From Batillaria attramentaria (taxonomy: Eukaryota; Mollusca; Gastropoda; Batillariidae): a DNA stretch of 64,000 nt. The first letter of the stretch is position 1, and each line of letters begins with the position of its first letter. Positions 47,259 to 58,047 of the stretch are shown here, in pieces. The translations under genes and the position numbers were made by a program. The stretch covers positions 300,001 through 364,000 of the forward strand of contig JACVVK020000225.1 of the NCBI GenBank assembly GCA_018292915.2. Reading direction: 5' to 3'. The notes beneath the pieces are model-generated. The model made no database searches. It worked only from the letters and a program-made list of their open reading frames with translations, and was not told where the DNA came from.

Positions 47259-48630
47259 CACAGTGGCGATACTACGTCACAACATGGCGGAAAATATCGT
47301 TGAGGTGGGAGCAAAAATACCGATAGTTGGTCCCAAAGTGGACAAATTACTCCACGAAAGGGACACGGTTGTGACTTTGAATGAATGAGCGTTCGTTTTG
47401 AAGAAACTTATGAGTGTTATGAACCAAACGGCGTGTGCATATCGCCTACAGTCGCCACAAACTCGACCGGAATCGGCCGTTGCTCAGTGAAGAATTTGAA
47501 AATGACGACACAAATCCATGCTAAACGCCTCAGCTAGCCAACAGCGAACCTAAACTTCTATTGCAGACGAGAACCTGTGTCCGTTACTTACTAATCAAGC
47601 CGCACTGGCATGCCTGTGAAGGCTTGTTTTGTCTCTGGCTTCCTTTCTTTCCCTGCCCTCGGCACACTATGAGGTGCTGACTGGCTGTGTGGACAGTTAG
47701 TGTGGGAGGTGGCGATTTTGTGAGCACAGCGTGTGCACTGAACGATCCACAAAACAAGTCCATATCGAAGAAAGGACATTTTTTACACAAGAGTAAACTG
47801 TCCAGATTCGGTATTAAAGTTTTGAATTGGGTTATACAACTATTTGCTATATATTTCAAGTAAACACTTACCAACCACCCGAATTCTCGATCCTCACTAG
47901 GCTGATATTATCTCTGCTTCCAGCATGACAAAATGACTGCATGTCCTGAAAACGCATGCACAGTTTAATTTGGGAGCAGATTATTTATTTAGAACTAAAT
48001 TACTCCCCTCCTCACACAAAGTTTGCATTATTATGACAAGGTCGTGCTCCATGGCATTTGAATTTTACGTCAGTTCTCTGTTTCTCATTGGAATGAAGCC
48101 TTTCTAAGACACGTAGGCGACGAAATGTTCACGACATAGTGTTGAAGACCTAACAAAAACAAAACTAAAAAAAAAAGGCAAAAATCCGCAATGACGAAAC
48201 ATGTCGCACATTTGCAAACAGATACTGAAACTGAGTAACCAGATAATGCCATTTCTGAACACAACACTTTATTTTCACTGCCTTCTGCTTTTAAAAACTA
48301 TGTGCAATGCAACCATAACAGTACCCCCCCCCCCAAAAAAAAAAAGAAAAAAAAAAAAGAAGATAAATTGAAAGTGACAAGCACAGGCGTTTTATCTTCA
48401 CACGAAAACGGAACATAAATCATTTCAGAATCTGGCATTTTTGCGAAAAGCTTTTGAAACTATGTGCGATGCAGTCACAATGCAATGCAAACGCACACAA
48501 AAAACTTTTATCATGATGAATTGAAAGTAACAAGCACAAGCTTTTGACCTTCCTACAGAAACGGAAAATAAGTCATTACAGGATTTGGCGATTTTTTTTT
48601 TTTTTTTTAGCTCACTTGTGTAACAAAAGG
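47259..48630 (+). repeat. Left terminal inverted repeat arm
   Basis: 47259 to about 48010 matches 53743 down to about 52991 at roughly 95% or better by eye. About 48010-48630 matches 51840 down to about 51430 with more differences, including C and A runs present only on the left. Both tips encode a short frame starting MAENIVEVGAK in a strong start context (47284-47388 on the left), but nothing shows it is translated. Confidence 0.9.
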
Positions 48631-48654
48631 GAGAATATGTAATAACCCTCCGTC

Positions 48655-48716
<62 letters not shown>
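48655..48716 (+). repeat. (GT)n inside the transposon arm
   Basis: About 29 GT units. The mirror position in the right arm (about 51380-51400) has only about eight CA units plus CAGACAGACA. A second (GT)n of about 28 units is at 49187-49242. Confidence 0.93.
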
Positions 48717-48718
<2 letters not shown>

Positions 48719-48789
48719 GCATTAGCTTTTTCTCAGAATCTGCAAACAGCAGAGGCACCAAATTAACAGTCATGAGCCCTTCCAAAAAA

Positions 48790-49184
48790 TACCATTTTGA
48801 ATGACCTTGACTCCATGTCAAGGTCACTATAGCTGTCTATTTAGAAAGCTCACATTAGCATTTTCTCGGAATCTGCAAACACCAGAGTTTTTAAACTTTG
48901 CATGATGATAGACATTGACAGAGCTTTAGAGAAATACCTGTATTCAAGCTTGTAACATGGTTAGGCCATACAAGCTATTTTTTGGGAAACCTTAACATTG
49001 GCTTTTCCTCAGAAACAACAACAGCAGAGGCACCAACCCTGGCTTGCTACTAGAAGTGATTAGACCTATGCAAACATACGATTTTAAATGACCTTGACTC
49101 AAGTCAAGGTAATTAAAGCAGTCTGACTTATGACTAGTCTGCCATTGTTTCAGTGCCTTTGACTGCAATCTGCATCGGGCTGGG

Positions 49185-49244
<60 letters not shown>

Positions 49245-51270
49245 CGCTATGAGTTGTTTTCAGGCGAGATTAAGCGCTAAACAAGTACTATTCATTATTA
49301 TTATTATTAAGTTTACATCTGCACTTTCTCAGAGGCATCAAATTCTGCATGACAGACAGGCACTGGTAACACCTTTGCTGGCATACATTCAGTGACTTTC
49401 AGTCGAGGTCAAGGCTATACAAGATGTTTTGGGGAAACTTCAACAGTGGCACTTTCTCCGAAACAACGAACAGAAGAGGCACCAAATGAGGCATGATGGT
49501 AAACCAAGAGACCTATGCAGACATGCCTTTTTGAATGACCTTGATTCAAGGTCAACGTCAGTAAAGTTATCTGTTGTGAATTTTAACATTAGCGGTTTCG
49601 CAGGAACTACAAAATTAATACTAGAGGTGTCAAACTTGGCATAATATAGACATTGATGAGATCCTTACCAACAGATCTCATTTCAATGACTTTGACCCAA
49701 GGTCAAGGCCATACAAACTGTTTGGGGGGAAAACTGTACTAAGAACATCAGAGACACCACTTGGAATGATGATATACAGTGATAGGACACAAACATAATC
49801 TTTTGAATGAACTTGACCCACGACACAAGTGAGCCACGGAGATTTTTGCCTCTCTACTTGTAAAAAGCTTTCTGCTTTGCAAACTATGTGCAATGCGATC
49901 ATAACAGCACCAAAACTAGAGGAGCAAAGCCCCCTTGTCTCACTTGTAAGATGGGTCAAGGTCATTCAAAAGAGTATGTTTGTAAAGCTCTTACCACTAT
50001 CCTGAAGTAAGGTGTCTCTTGTGTTCATAGTTCCTAAGAAAACGGCAAATGGCAATAAAGCAGTTTTCCCAGGACAGCTTCTATGACCTTGACCTTGGGT
50101 CAAGGTCATTCAAATGAGATCTGTAAGTGAAGAGCTTATCAGTGACTACGCCAAGTTTGATAGCTCTAGTTTTTGTAGTTTCTGTACAAATGGTAATGGG
50201 GTGGGGTGAGTGTTTAGGAGTTTAACGTCCTTTTCCACCAGGTAAGGGTGATATCAAAGACGGGGCAACGAGAAAAAAGCCAGCACAATATTTGGCCCCA
50301 GCCAGGATTCGAACTCACGACCTGAGGCATTGAAAGTCCAACGCTCTACCATTCGGCTATCCCGGCTCCCACACAATGGTAATGTACAATTTCACAACAG
50401 ACAACTGTAATTACCTTGACCTTGAGTCAAGGTCATTCAAATGGGTATGTCTGCATAGGTCTCGTTGCTGTCTATCATTGTGCCTTGTTTGGTGCCTCTG
50501 CTGTTTGTTGTTTCCAACAAAATGTTAACGTTAAAGTCTCCGCAAAACATGTTAAATGGCCTTGACCTTGACTCAAGGAAATTGAATACAAGTAAGCCAG
50601 TACAGGTTTTGTCAATGTCTATCATCATGCAAAGTTTGATGCCTCTGGTACCCCTACATTCTGAGAAAATGTCAATTTTAAATTTCCCATGAGACAGCTT
50701 TGATGACCTTGAACTTCACTCAAGGTCATTAAAATGGTTTTTTTTTAAAGGTCTTACTGCTTTTTATCAGCAAGCCAGGTTTGGTGCTTCTGCTGTTTAT
50801 TGTTTCTGAGAGAATGCCAATGTTAAGGTTTTGGAAGGTTTTCCGCAAAACTGCTTGTATGTCCTTGAGCTTGACTCAAAGTCACTGAATATAGGTATGT
50901 CAGTAAAGGTGCTGGCATCATGCAGTTTGATGTCTCTTGCTTTTCTAGATTCTGAGAAAATGCCAATGTAAAATTTCCAAATTGACAGCTTTTGTGATAT
51001 GGTCTTATGGTTCTCTATCAGCGTGCCGAGTTTGGTGCCTCTGCTATTCATTGTTTCTGAGAAAATGCCAATGTTAAGGTTTTGAAAGGTTTTCCGCAAA
51101 ACAGCTTGCATGGCCTTGACCTTGACTCAAAGTCACTGAATACAAGTATGTCAGTAAAGGTATTGTCAATGTCTATAATCATGCAAAGTTTGATGTCTCT
51201 GGCTTTTCTAGATTATGAGAAGATGCCAAAGAAAAATTTCCATATAGACAGCTTTCCGTGGGTCAAGGTC
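48790..51270. repeat. Interior repeats (about 170-200 bp) with nuclear-receptor-type half-sites
   Basis: Diverged units share CTCAGAAACAACGAACAGCA, GAGGCACCAAA, GCATGATGATAGACATTGA and a TGACCTTGA...TCAAGGTCA pair. Units left of about 49900 read on the + strand and those to the right on the minus strand, so the interior is itself an inverted array. About a dozen loci carry TGACCTTGA and/or TCAAGGTCA, the extended half-site bound by ERR/FTZ-F1-type nuclear receptors. Binding is only a possibility. Confidence 0.75.
50199..50374 (-). mobile_element. tRNA-SINE family A, complete copy
   Basis: AATGGTAATG flanks the element at 50189-50198 and 50375-50384. On the minus strand it runs GGAGCCGGGATAGCCGAATG (A box), GAGTTCGAATCCTGGC (B box), CTTTGATATCACCCTTACC and GTGGAAAAGGACGTTAAACT. 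At about 175 bases it serves as the reference for the broken copies in this window. Confidence 0.9.
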
Positions 51271-51853
51271 AATCATTATGGTATATTTTGAAAGGTCTTA
51301 TGGCTTTCTATCAGCATGCCAATTTTGGTGTCTCTGCTATTTGTAGATTCAGAGAAAAGGCCAATGTTAAGGTTTACTGCGGACACACACACACACACCA
51401 CACAGACAGACAACGGAGGGTTATTACATAGACTCACTTTGTTACACAAGTAAGCCAAAAAATGATTTAGTTCCCTTTTTGGTAGGATAAACGCTACTTT
51501 CAATTCATCATGATGAAGTTTTTTTGTACTGTTATGATTGCATTGCACATAGTTTCAAAAACAGAAGGCTTTGAAAAATAAAGTTTTGTGTTCAGAAAGG
51601 GCATTAGCTGGTTACTTTCAGTATGTGTTCGTAAATCATGTGTGACATTTTCAGTCACTGCGGATTTTTGGCTTGCTTTTTTTTTTTTTTTTGGGGGGGG
51701 GGGGGGGGGGTTGAGGTCTACAACACTACTTTGTGAACATTTCGGCGCCCACGTGTCTCAGAAAGACTTCATTCCAATGAGAAACAGAGAACTGACTAAA
51801 AGTTTAACTCCGTAGAGCACTTGTCATACTAATGGAAGTTTTGTGTGCGGAGG

Positions 51854-52977
51854 AGTGAGTGAGTTTTTAGGGCTTAAAACCGCGCAAGCCACAAAGACTA
51901 ATTCGCGGCTGAGTGTGCCTGCACTACATGAAAAAAAAAAAAAAAATGTAACGTTGGACAAAGGATGCAAACTGGTCTACGGGGCAATATAAACCTAGGA
52001 CATGCAGGAGACGCTGCACCTTCATGCTAATTTCTCGAACTCCCGGTTACAAAAAAGCGTAGAAAACAAATGACAATTACAACTAGGTAAAACAAAGATA
52101 AATACTAAACGCATATACAGCAAATATTGCAACTTATCATCTCCTAGGCGCAATATACCAATTCGCAGCATATGCCCAACATCACTTATTCCTAACCACT
52201 GGTAGTGCAGACGTACGTGAGGGGTTAAAAAGAAGAAATATACAGTCAAACCTGTGTAAGGCGGTCACCCAAGGGACTGGGTAAAACTGACCACCTTAGA
52301 CAGGGTGACCGGGTTATCCAGGGTGTCATGTCAACAGCTAGTGTGTCAGGGGATCCTCTGGGGTGACCAGGTTAGACAGTGGTTTGGCTTATACAGGTGA
52401 CCGCCTTGGCAGGTTCGACTGCAGAAAGGGCCGAACTCAGAAATCAGCTGAGAGAAGAGAGGAAGGACAGAGCGGCTAAATTCGGGAGGTTTTAAAGAGA
52501 AAGATACAGGTGAATGGGCTGGTGAGGAATAGACAGAGAGGTACGAAGGAAAATTCCTTAGTTGCCAATGAAGACAACATGCCTGGGAGGCAGTTGGAGA
52601 ACAGACCGCTCCAACACGGAACCTCCCCGCCTTGAGGCGGTTTGGGAAAACGCACCAGAGAGGGGTGCGTTGTGAAGGTCTTCCACATGACGGGTGTTCA
52701 GCAGCACCAGCAGGGCGCTGCGAACAAAGCCCGCCAGGGTGAAGACCAGGTGAGGGGAATCCAGTGAAGTCGGCCTTCAGAAATGACCCTCAGATGTCTC
52801 ACTGGACCAAGGGTCAGCAGACACCCGCTTACTGACCTCCCCCCGGAGGAGACTTTAAGAGAGCAAAAGACAGGTGAATGGACCGAGGGAGGCAGAAATA
52901 AGAGTAAAGAAAGAGCAAAAGGGGTGGGCAAGCTTGGCGAAATCAGCCCCGCCGCGTGAAGGCGAGCCCATGGGGCC
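51854..52977 (-). mobile_element. Retroposon inserted in the right arm
   Basis: TTGTGTGC(G/A)GAGG lies at 51841-51853 and 52978-52990, a 13 bp duplication with one mismatch, and the arm alignment resumes exactly on either side. On the minus strand the insert ends CAGCCGCGAATTAGTCTTTG, then GGCTTGCGCGGTTTTAAGCC and a short (ACTC)n tail. This is the same 3' end as at 13145-13408. The body has two related segments (near 52490 and 52850) containing ACAGGTGAATGG. No reverse-transcriptase ORF is recognised. Confidence 0.8.
52243..52421. mobile_element. Tc1/mariner-type MITE inside the retroposon
   Basis: Terminal repeats CAGTC(A/G)AACCTG...AAGGCGGTCACC occur at both ends of a 179 bp non-coding element. 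TA precedes the left end and CA, a probable mutated TA, follows the right. Confidence 0.75.
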
Positions 52978-53950
52978 TTGTGTGCAGAGGGGAGTAATTT
53001 AGTTCTAAATAAAAAATAATCTGCTCCCAAATTAAACTGTGCATGCGTTTTCAGGGCATGCAGTTATTTTGTCATGCTGGAAGCAGAGATAATATCAGCC
53101 TAGTGAGGATCGAGAATTCGGGTGGTTGGTAAGTGTTTTATTTGAAATATATAGCAAATAGTTGTATAACCCAATTCAAAACTTTAATACCGAATCTGGA
53201 CAGCTTCCTGATGTGTAAAAAAATGTCCTTTCTCCGATATGGACTTGTTTTGTGGATCGTTCAGTGCACACGCTGTGCTCACAAAATCGCCACCTCCCAC
53301 ACTAACTGTCCACACAGCCAGTCAGCACCTCATAGTGTGCCGAGGGCAGGGAAAGAAAGGAAGCCAGAGACAAAACAAGCCTTCACAGGCATGCCAGTGC
53401 GGCTTGATTAGTAAGTAACGGACACAGGTTCTCGTCTGCAATAGAAGTTTAGGTTCGCTGTTGGCTAGCTGAGGCGTTTAGCATGGATTTGTGTCGCCAT
53501 TTTCAAATTCTGCACTGAGCAACGGCCGATTCCGGTCGAGTCTGTGGCGACTGTAGGCGATATGCACACGCCGTTTGGTTCATAGCACTCATGAGTTTCT
53601 TCGAAACGAACGCTCATTCATTCAAAGTCACAACCGTGTCCCTTTCGTGGAGTAATTTGTCCACTTTGGGACCAACTAGCGGTATTTTTGCTCCCACCTC
53701 AACGATATTTTCCGCCATGTTGTGACGTAGTATCGCCACTGTGGGGTCGAGAGTTCGTATCCCGGCTGGCGCCAAATATTTGTGCTGTTTTTTTCATCGC
53801 TGCCCCGTCTTTGATATCACCCGTATGTGGTGGAAAAGGACGTTAAACCCCCAAACATCCATCCATCCCCCGCCGTAGGTGGCTGAGACTGATTTCAGGG
53901 GGGACATCATCAGTGTGTGTGTCACTGTGTATGTGCATGCGTGCGTGCAG

Positions 53951-53954
<4 letters not shown>

Positions 53955-54025
<71 letters not shown>

Positions 54026-54087
54026 GTTCAGTAGTTATTGTTGATGTGGTCTGTGTGTCACTGTGTATGTGCATGCGTGTAGTCGCG

Positions 54088-54147
<60 letters not shown>
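53955..54147 (+). repeat. Two (GT)n microsatellites in a duplicated context
   Basis: GT runs at about 53955-54025 and 54090-54147. Each is preceded by the same GTGTGTCACTGTGTATGTGC, ATGCGTG and AGTCG segment, so the whole block was duplicated. Confidence 0.95.
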
Positions 54148-54440
54148 CCCGGTGTTGTCGTCGTTGTTGTTCTTGTTGTTGCCCGCTGTTCACGAACGAT
54201 AACTCCATCCCGACCGACCCAAAGAGTCCCACTTTAGTGCGGGGGTGAGGTGAAGGAACTGAGGTGGTGGGGGAACACGGGTAAACATCAGTGAAACTTG
54301 AAGCTACTCGGTCGCTGCTGTCGCTGTAGGCTGTAGCGCCAGATAAGAAGCGAGCAGGTAAGAACCAAGGCCGGGCCCGCATATTTCCTTTTCCCGCTCG
54401 ATTTGTGCCTCATGCTGAATAGGCGCGTGGGTGGGGGAAG

Positions 54441-54620
54441 GGTGGGTGGGTGTATGGGCGTTTAACGTCCTTTTCCACCACATACGGGTGATATCAAAGA
54501 CGGGACAACGAGGAGACAGCCAGCACAAATGTTTTGCTCCCAGTCTGGATTCGAACTCACGATCCGAGCATTGAAAGTCAAACGTAAGCTGTATCATTCG
54601 GCTATTTCGCCCCCCCCCCC
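54441..54620 (-). mobile_element. tRNA-SINE family A copy
   Basis: The + strand reads GCGTTTAACGTCCTTTTCCA, CACATACGGGTGATATCAAA, GACGGGACAACGAGGAGACA and GATTCGAACTCACGATCC, ending in a degraded A-box region and a C run. It has diverged from the 50199 copy. Confidence 0.85.
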
Positions 54621-55655
54621 CCGCGGCTCAGGAAGCGAGTCTGAAGCTTCGTGTATAGGTCTGTATCATACTGAACTACTCACACAAAAGCGTACGACAG
54701 GAAACACTTCACACACAGCCGGTCAGTGGTCAAGACTGATGTCCACGTAAAAGCGGGTAGCGGAGCAACACATAGGCACAACTGAGTATACTTTCGAGTC
54801 TTTGTTGGGAGAAATGGAAAGAAAGTTATTCATTCATTATTCAGTACGCATTCAGTGTCTATGTAAAGCTAAGAAAATTTACCCAAAGCGAATTATTGTT
54901 AGCTGTCCTTGAGCAGTGTCTCTCAACTGACTGACACACGCGTTTAATCAGTTTCAAAGAGCGCGATTTTCCAGTCTCGAAACGCAGCCGACACGTCACG
55001 TGCTCTCTGGTACGCGGCACGGGTCAGAGACAGTGCGCAGACTGAGGTAAATTTTTCGGGATAAGTCCATAACTGTTCCTGTCCGTCTCACGAACAACGT
55101 TGTTTACGGTAGTTCGTATCTCCCGCCTCTGGCAGTAGTATGGGGTCCTGGAGGCTGGGCAGAAGTTAAGAGGTGAATAGAAATCTAGCGACAGGGCGTG
55201 TATACAGTATAGCTTCTTCATTTTTTTTTTTTTTTTTTAAGCGTTGGCACGGAGACAACCTGTAGGAATCGCTTATCTCTTGTTGCAAGCGGAGGAGTCG
55301 CTGAAAAATGGGAGGAGGAAAAACGGACGGAGGGAGCGTTTCATTCATTCATTCACTGACGCTGTGCAAGCAGGTGGAGAAGTGTGTGGGCTAGCTGAAC
55401 TCACTATCACAGACACGGGAGAGCAGAATGTCGGCTCTGAATGTTGCAGGCAAAGATTATTTTTAGGGTTACAACACAGCCAGGCTGCATGATTTTGGGT
55501 TGTTTCCACAAGGTTATGCGCGGGCGTGAAGTCAATCTCTGCAGAAACTGCTTTTTTTAACGGAAAGGCATAAACTCAAGTTTAGGAACGGCTAGGCCCG
55601 TTGGAAAACCAAGCCAAGCCCAGCGAGTTCAAGCCAAGGCAAAGCACAATGAAAC
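54621..55655. other. Intergenic DNA without supported genes
   Basis: Only short frames without domains. An A/T run at about 55221-55239. Confidence 0.5.
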
Positions 55656-55659
55656 AAGG

Positions 55660-55890
55660 GTGAGTGGGCGGGTGTTTAGTAGGTTAACGTCCTTTTCCCC
55701 CCATGGCCCGGTTAGGAGGTTAACGTCCTCCCCCCCCCCCCCCTTATCATGGATGATATTAAAGACTGACAGGGCAGAGAGAAAAAGGCCAGCACAAACA
55801 TTTGGCCCCAGCCGGGACTCAGTGATTCGAACTCACGACCCGAGCATGGAAAGTGCAACACTCTACCGCTCGGCTATCCCGGGTCCTCCC
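55660..55890 (-). mobile_element. tRNA-SINE family A copy with internal duplication and insertions
   Basis: It has the family A landmarks GTTAACGTCCTTTTCC, GGCCAGCACAAACATTTGGC and TTCGAACTCACGACCCGAGC. The GTTAACGTCC segment is duplicated around a C run. Relative to other copies it carries an extra TGAC in the AAAGACTGACAGGGC segment and an extra eight bases (CTCAGTGA) before TTCGAACTC. Confidence 0.85.
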
Positions 55891-55903
55891 AAAATATATA
55901 ATT

Positions 55904-56101
55904 ACTTACTTACTTAGGCCCCTGGCTCCACGTGGAGCATAGGCCATCGACAACCCTTCGCCATCGCACTCTGTTCTGGGCTAATCTTGCCACTCCAGTC
56001 CAGTTGGTCCCCTGCTTATATAACTCTGCCTCAGTGTCCCGCCTCCAGCTGTTGCGAGGCCGGCCTCTCTTCCTTTTCCCTTGTGGGTTCCATGTCAGGG
56101 C
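55904..56101 (-). pseudogene. 3' end of a LINE reverse-transcriptase ORF with (AAGT)n tail
   Basis: The minus-strand frame encodes GKRKRGRPRNSWRRDTEAEL, then NWTGVARLAQNRVRWRRVV and DGLCS before a stop at 55910-55912. The pattern GKR..GRP...WRR......G..W.....A.DR..WR..V..LC is the conserved C-terminal tail of many non-LTR (RTE/jockey-type) reverse transcriptases. Only about 63 residues remain, so the copy is 5'-truncated and non-functional. An (AAGT)n tail follows at 55904 and below. Confidence 0.8.
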
Positions 56102-58014
56102 TTGGCGTGTGGAAGGCAAAATATATAATAATGCCAGTAAAACATAAAGAAAAAAAAAGAATGAACGAACGAACGCAGAAGAATGACTGAGAAGAATCCA
56201 GAAGAAGAGATAAAATAAAGAAGAAAAAGGAGATGTCTCAGAGTCAACTGAACTAAACTGCTGTAATCGGAGGCGGCCGTTCTCAGTGAACCCAGTCGCA
56301 CCGAACCGTTGCACACGAGTGCAATCCTGTGTCACACTGATACACGCACGTGCAGCATTGCCTTCAGTTCCCCGGCCGCCGCACCAGGCTATGGGCTTAC
56401 AAAAATCACCAATTATCGGAACACACAACACCAAAAACCTCCATATCGACAAGATCGCCACCCATCCATTCTAAGCCAGCAGGGAAAAACGGTTCCCAAA
56501 ATTGCCCAATTATTGCCCGGTGATAGGAAGCACACAAGTGACGTGATCAAACGTGCCTTCCGTTTGAAGTCCGTGACGATAATTTCGACATGTGACGGAG
56601 CGAAAGCGCATCGACCAATCACAGACTGAGAGATGTGGTGATGCGGGACTTCAAACATGGCCGACAGGCGCCGGAAGGATGGCAAGGGCACGGGACGCTT
56701 CAAAGGGATCCAAGTGCTGACGGAAAATGTACTTCATGCACTGCTTATCTGATTAGTTGTTGGAGTCACTCACTCACTCACAACAACGGCCGCTATAGAG
56801 ATCGAATCGTAAATGATTTATCTTAGTCCTGAAGAATTTAGGATTTGTTTTCAAAACTAAACGAAAACACACAAACAAACAAGCAAACGACCCCCCCCCC
56901 AAAAAAAAAACAAAACAAAAAAAAAACCAAAAAACCCCAACAAACAACAACAACAACAAAAACACAACAACAACAAACAAACCAAAAATCAAACCCAAAC
57001 AAACAAACAAAAACAAAAAAACAAACAAACAAAAACAAACAACAACAAGAACAACAACAAAACTACTACACGACTACAAGAACTATGACAACAACGAAAA
57101 ATACGAGAAGAAATCAAATCAAATCGTATGAATTAATACGTTATAGTTTTGCAATTGTTTCTAAATGTTTCCATACTGTGTATTTCTGCGCTGGTTTTTC
57201 TGAATCATTAATTGAGATTTAGTCATTTCCTGAAAAGTGTGGCGATAGTTTGTTGCTTTTTGTCGCAAATTACGCTGTTAAATGTTTTTAATGGTTGCTT
57301 GAAGAATCTTGTGCAAAATTACATCATTTCAGTCTTTCCTGGAGTTTTTGATTTTACCGATTTTACGACGTGGGGTTTTCTCAACGCGTGTCCTTCATTT
57401 TTCACCCTTTTATTTGTTAAAAAAAAAAGTATTGCTTTTACACCTTGTCAGTAAATACAGAGTTCGTTCACTCCTCTGTGTTCATCGAAATAATATGCGG
57501 CCAAACTTCGCATCCGTGGGCACTGTTGATATTGCCTCATATACAGAGCAGTCACCTTGGGTTTGTTCCCAAGAATGACATGAACACACTCCCTACACTA
57601 GTCACCGTTGTTTTTCTGACCGACTGCTCAAGGATCTGTTTCTCCGTACTACAGCACCGGCTCTGCATCTTCAGTCGCGCGGGACGGGCTAACAAGCACG
57701 GAACGGCGCCAATGCGCCACCGCGACCTGCCGTTTTCTGAACAGGTGAGTGCTGGCTTAGGAATGAGAGACCGGCTGTTGTTGTCGTTACCGCTTACTGC
57801 AGAGATGGTGGTTTGGGTTGTCGGTGGCTACCCGGCGCTTACGCGTACCAAAGTTGGAAATGCACGTCAGGAGTTACTGAGCTGCGGTCTGCATCACTGA
57901 CTGGAGACTATGTGCAGGGGAAAAAAAAAGTGAAACGCCCTCAGTTTTTGAGTTCAACTGAGATGCTTCGGAGAAAACAACAACAAATAATCGTCCTCAA
58001 TAAAGACCGAAAGA

Positions 58015-58047
<33 letters not shown>

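Larger units (their letters stand above)
47259..53743. mobile_element. Transib/RAG-like non-autonomous foldback transposon
   Basis: The element starts CACAGTGGCGATACTACG and ends with the exact reverse complement. It is flanked by the 5 bp duplication GGGTC (47254-47258 and 53744-53748), and the empty site is given by the SINE it splits. CACAGTG equals the V(D)J recombination-signal heptamer. Transib and RAG-like transposons are the known families combining CAC(A/T)NTG termini with 5 bp GC-rich duplications. The arms are near-identical for at least 750 bases from each tip, then continue as diverging inverted copies to a centre near 49900. No transposase ORF is present, so it would need a partner in trans. 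The main alternative is a CMC-type element, but those begin CACTA/CACTG and duplicate 2-4 bases. Confidence 0.65.
47192..53882 (+). mobile_element. tRNA-SINE family A split by a 6.5 kb transposon
   Basis: Left part 47209-47258 begins GGAGCCGGGGTGGCCGAATG (A-box region). The right part 53749-53865 resumes in register with GAGAGTTCGTATCCCGGC (B box) and ends GTGGAAAAGGACGTTAAACC. The SINE's own target-site duplication, TCCCCCGCCGTAG(A/G)TGG, is at 47192-47208 and 53866-53882 (one mismatch). Joined without the insert, the SINE is about 170 bases, matching the intact copy at 50199-50374. This proves the borders of the inserted element. Confidence 0.9.

Noticed and set aside
47591..47779. 62-codon frame with CTRCAHKIATSHTNC, present in both transposon arms, as a zinc-finger gene
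   Set aside because: Duplication follows from the inverted repeat itself. The cysteine/histidine spacing fits no known finger and there is no evidence of codon-level constraint.
47259..53743. hAT element reading of the same termini (CAGTGGCG start, 8 bp duplication)
   Set aside because: The eight bases outside CAGTGGCG do not match between ends, whereas GGGTC directly outside CACAGTG matches exactly and restores the split SINE.
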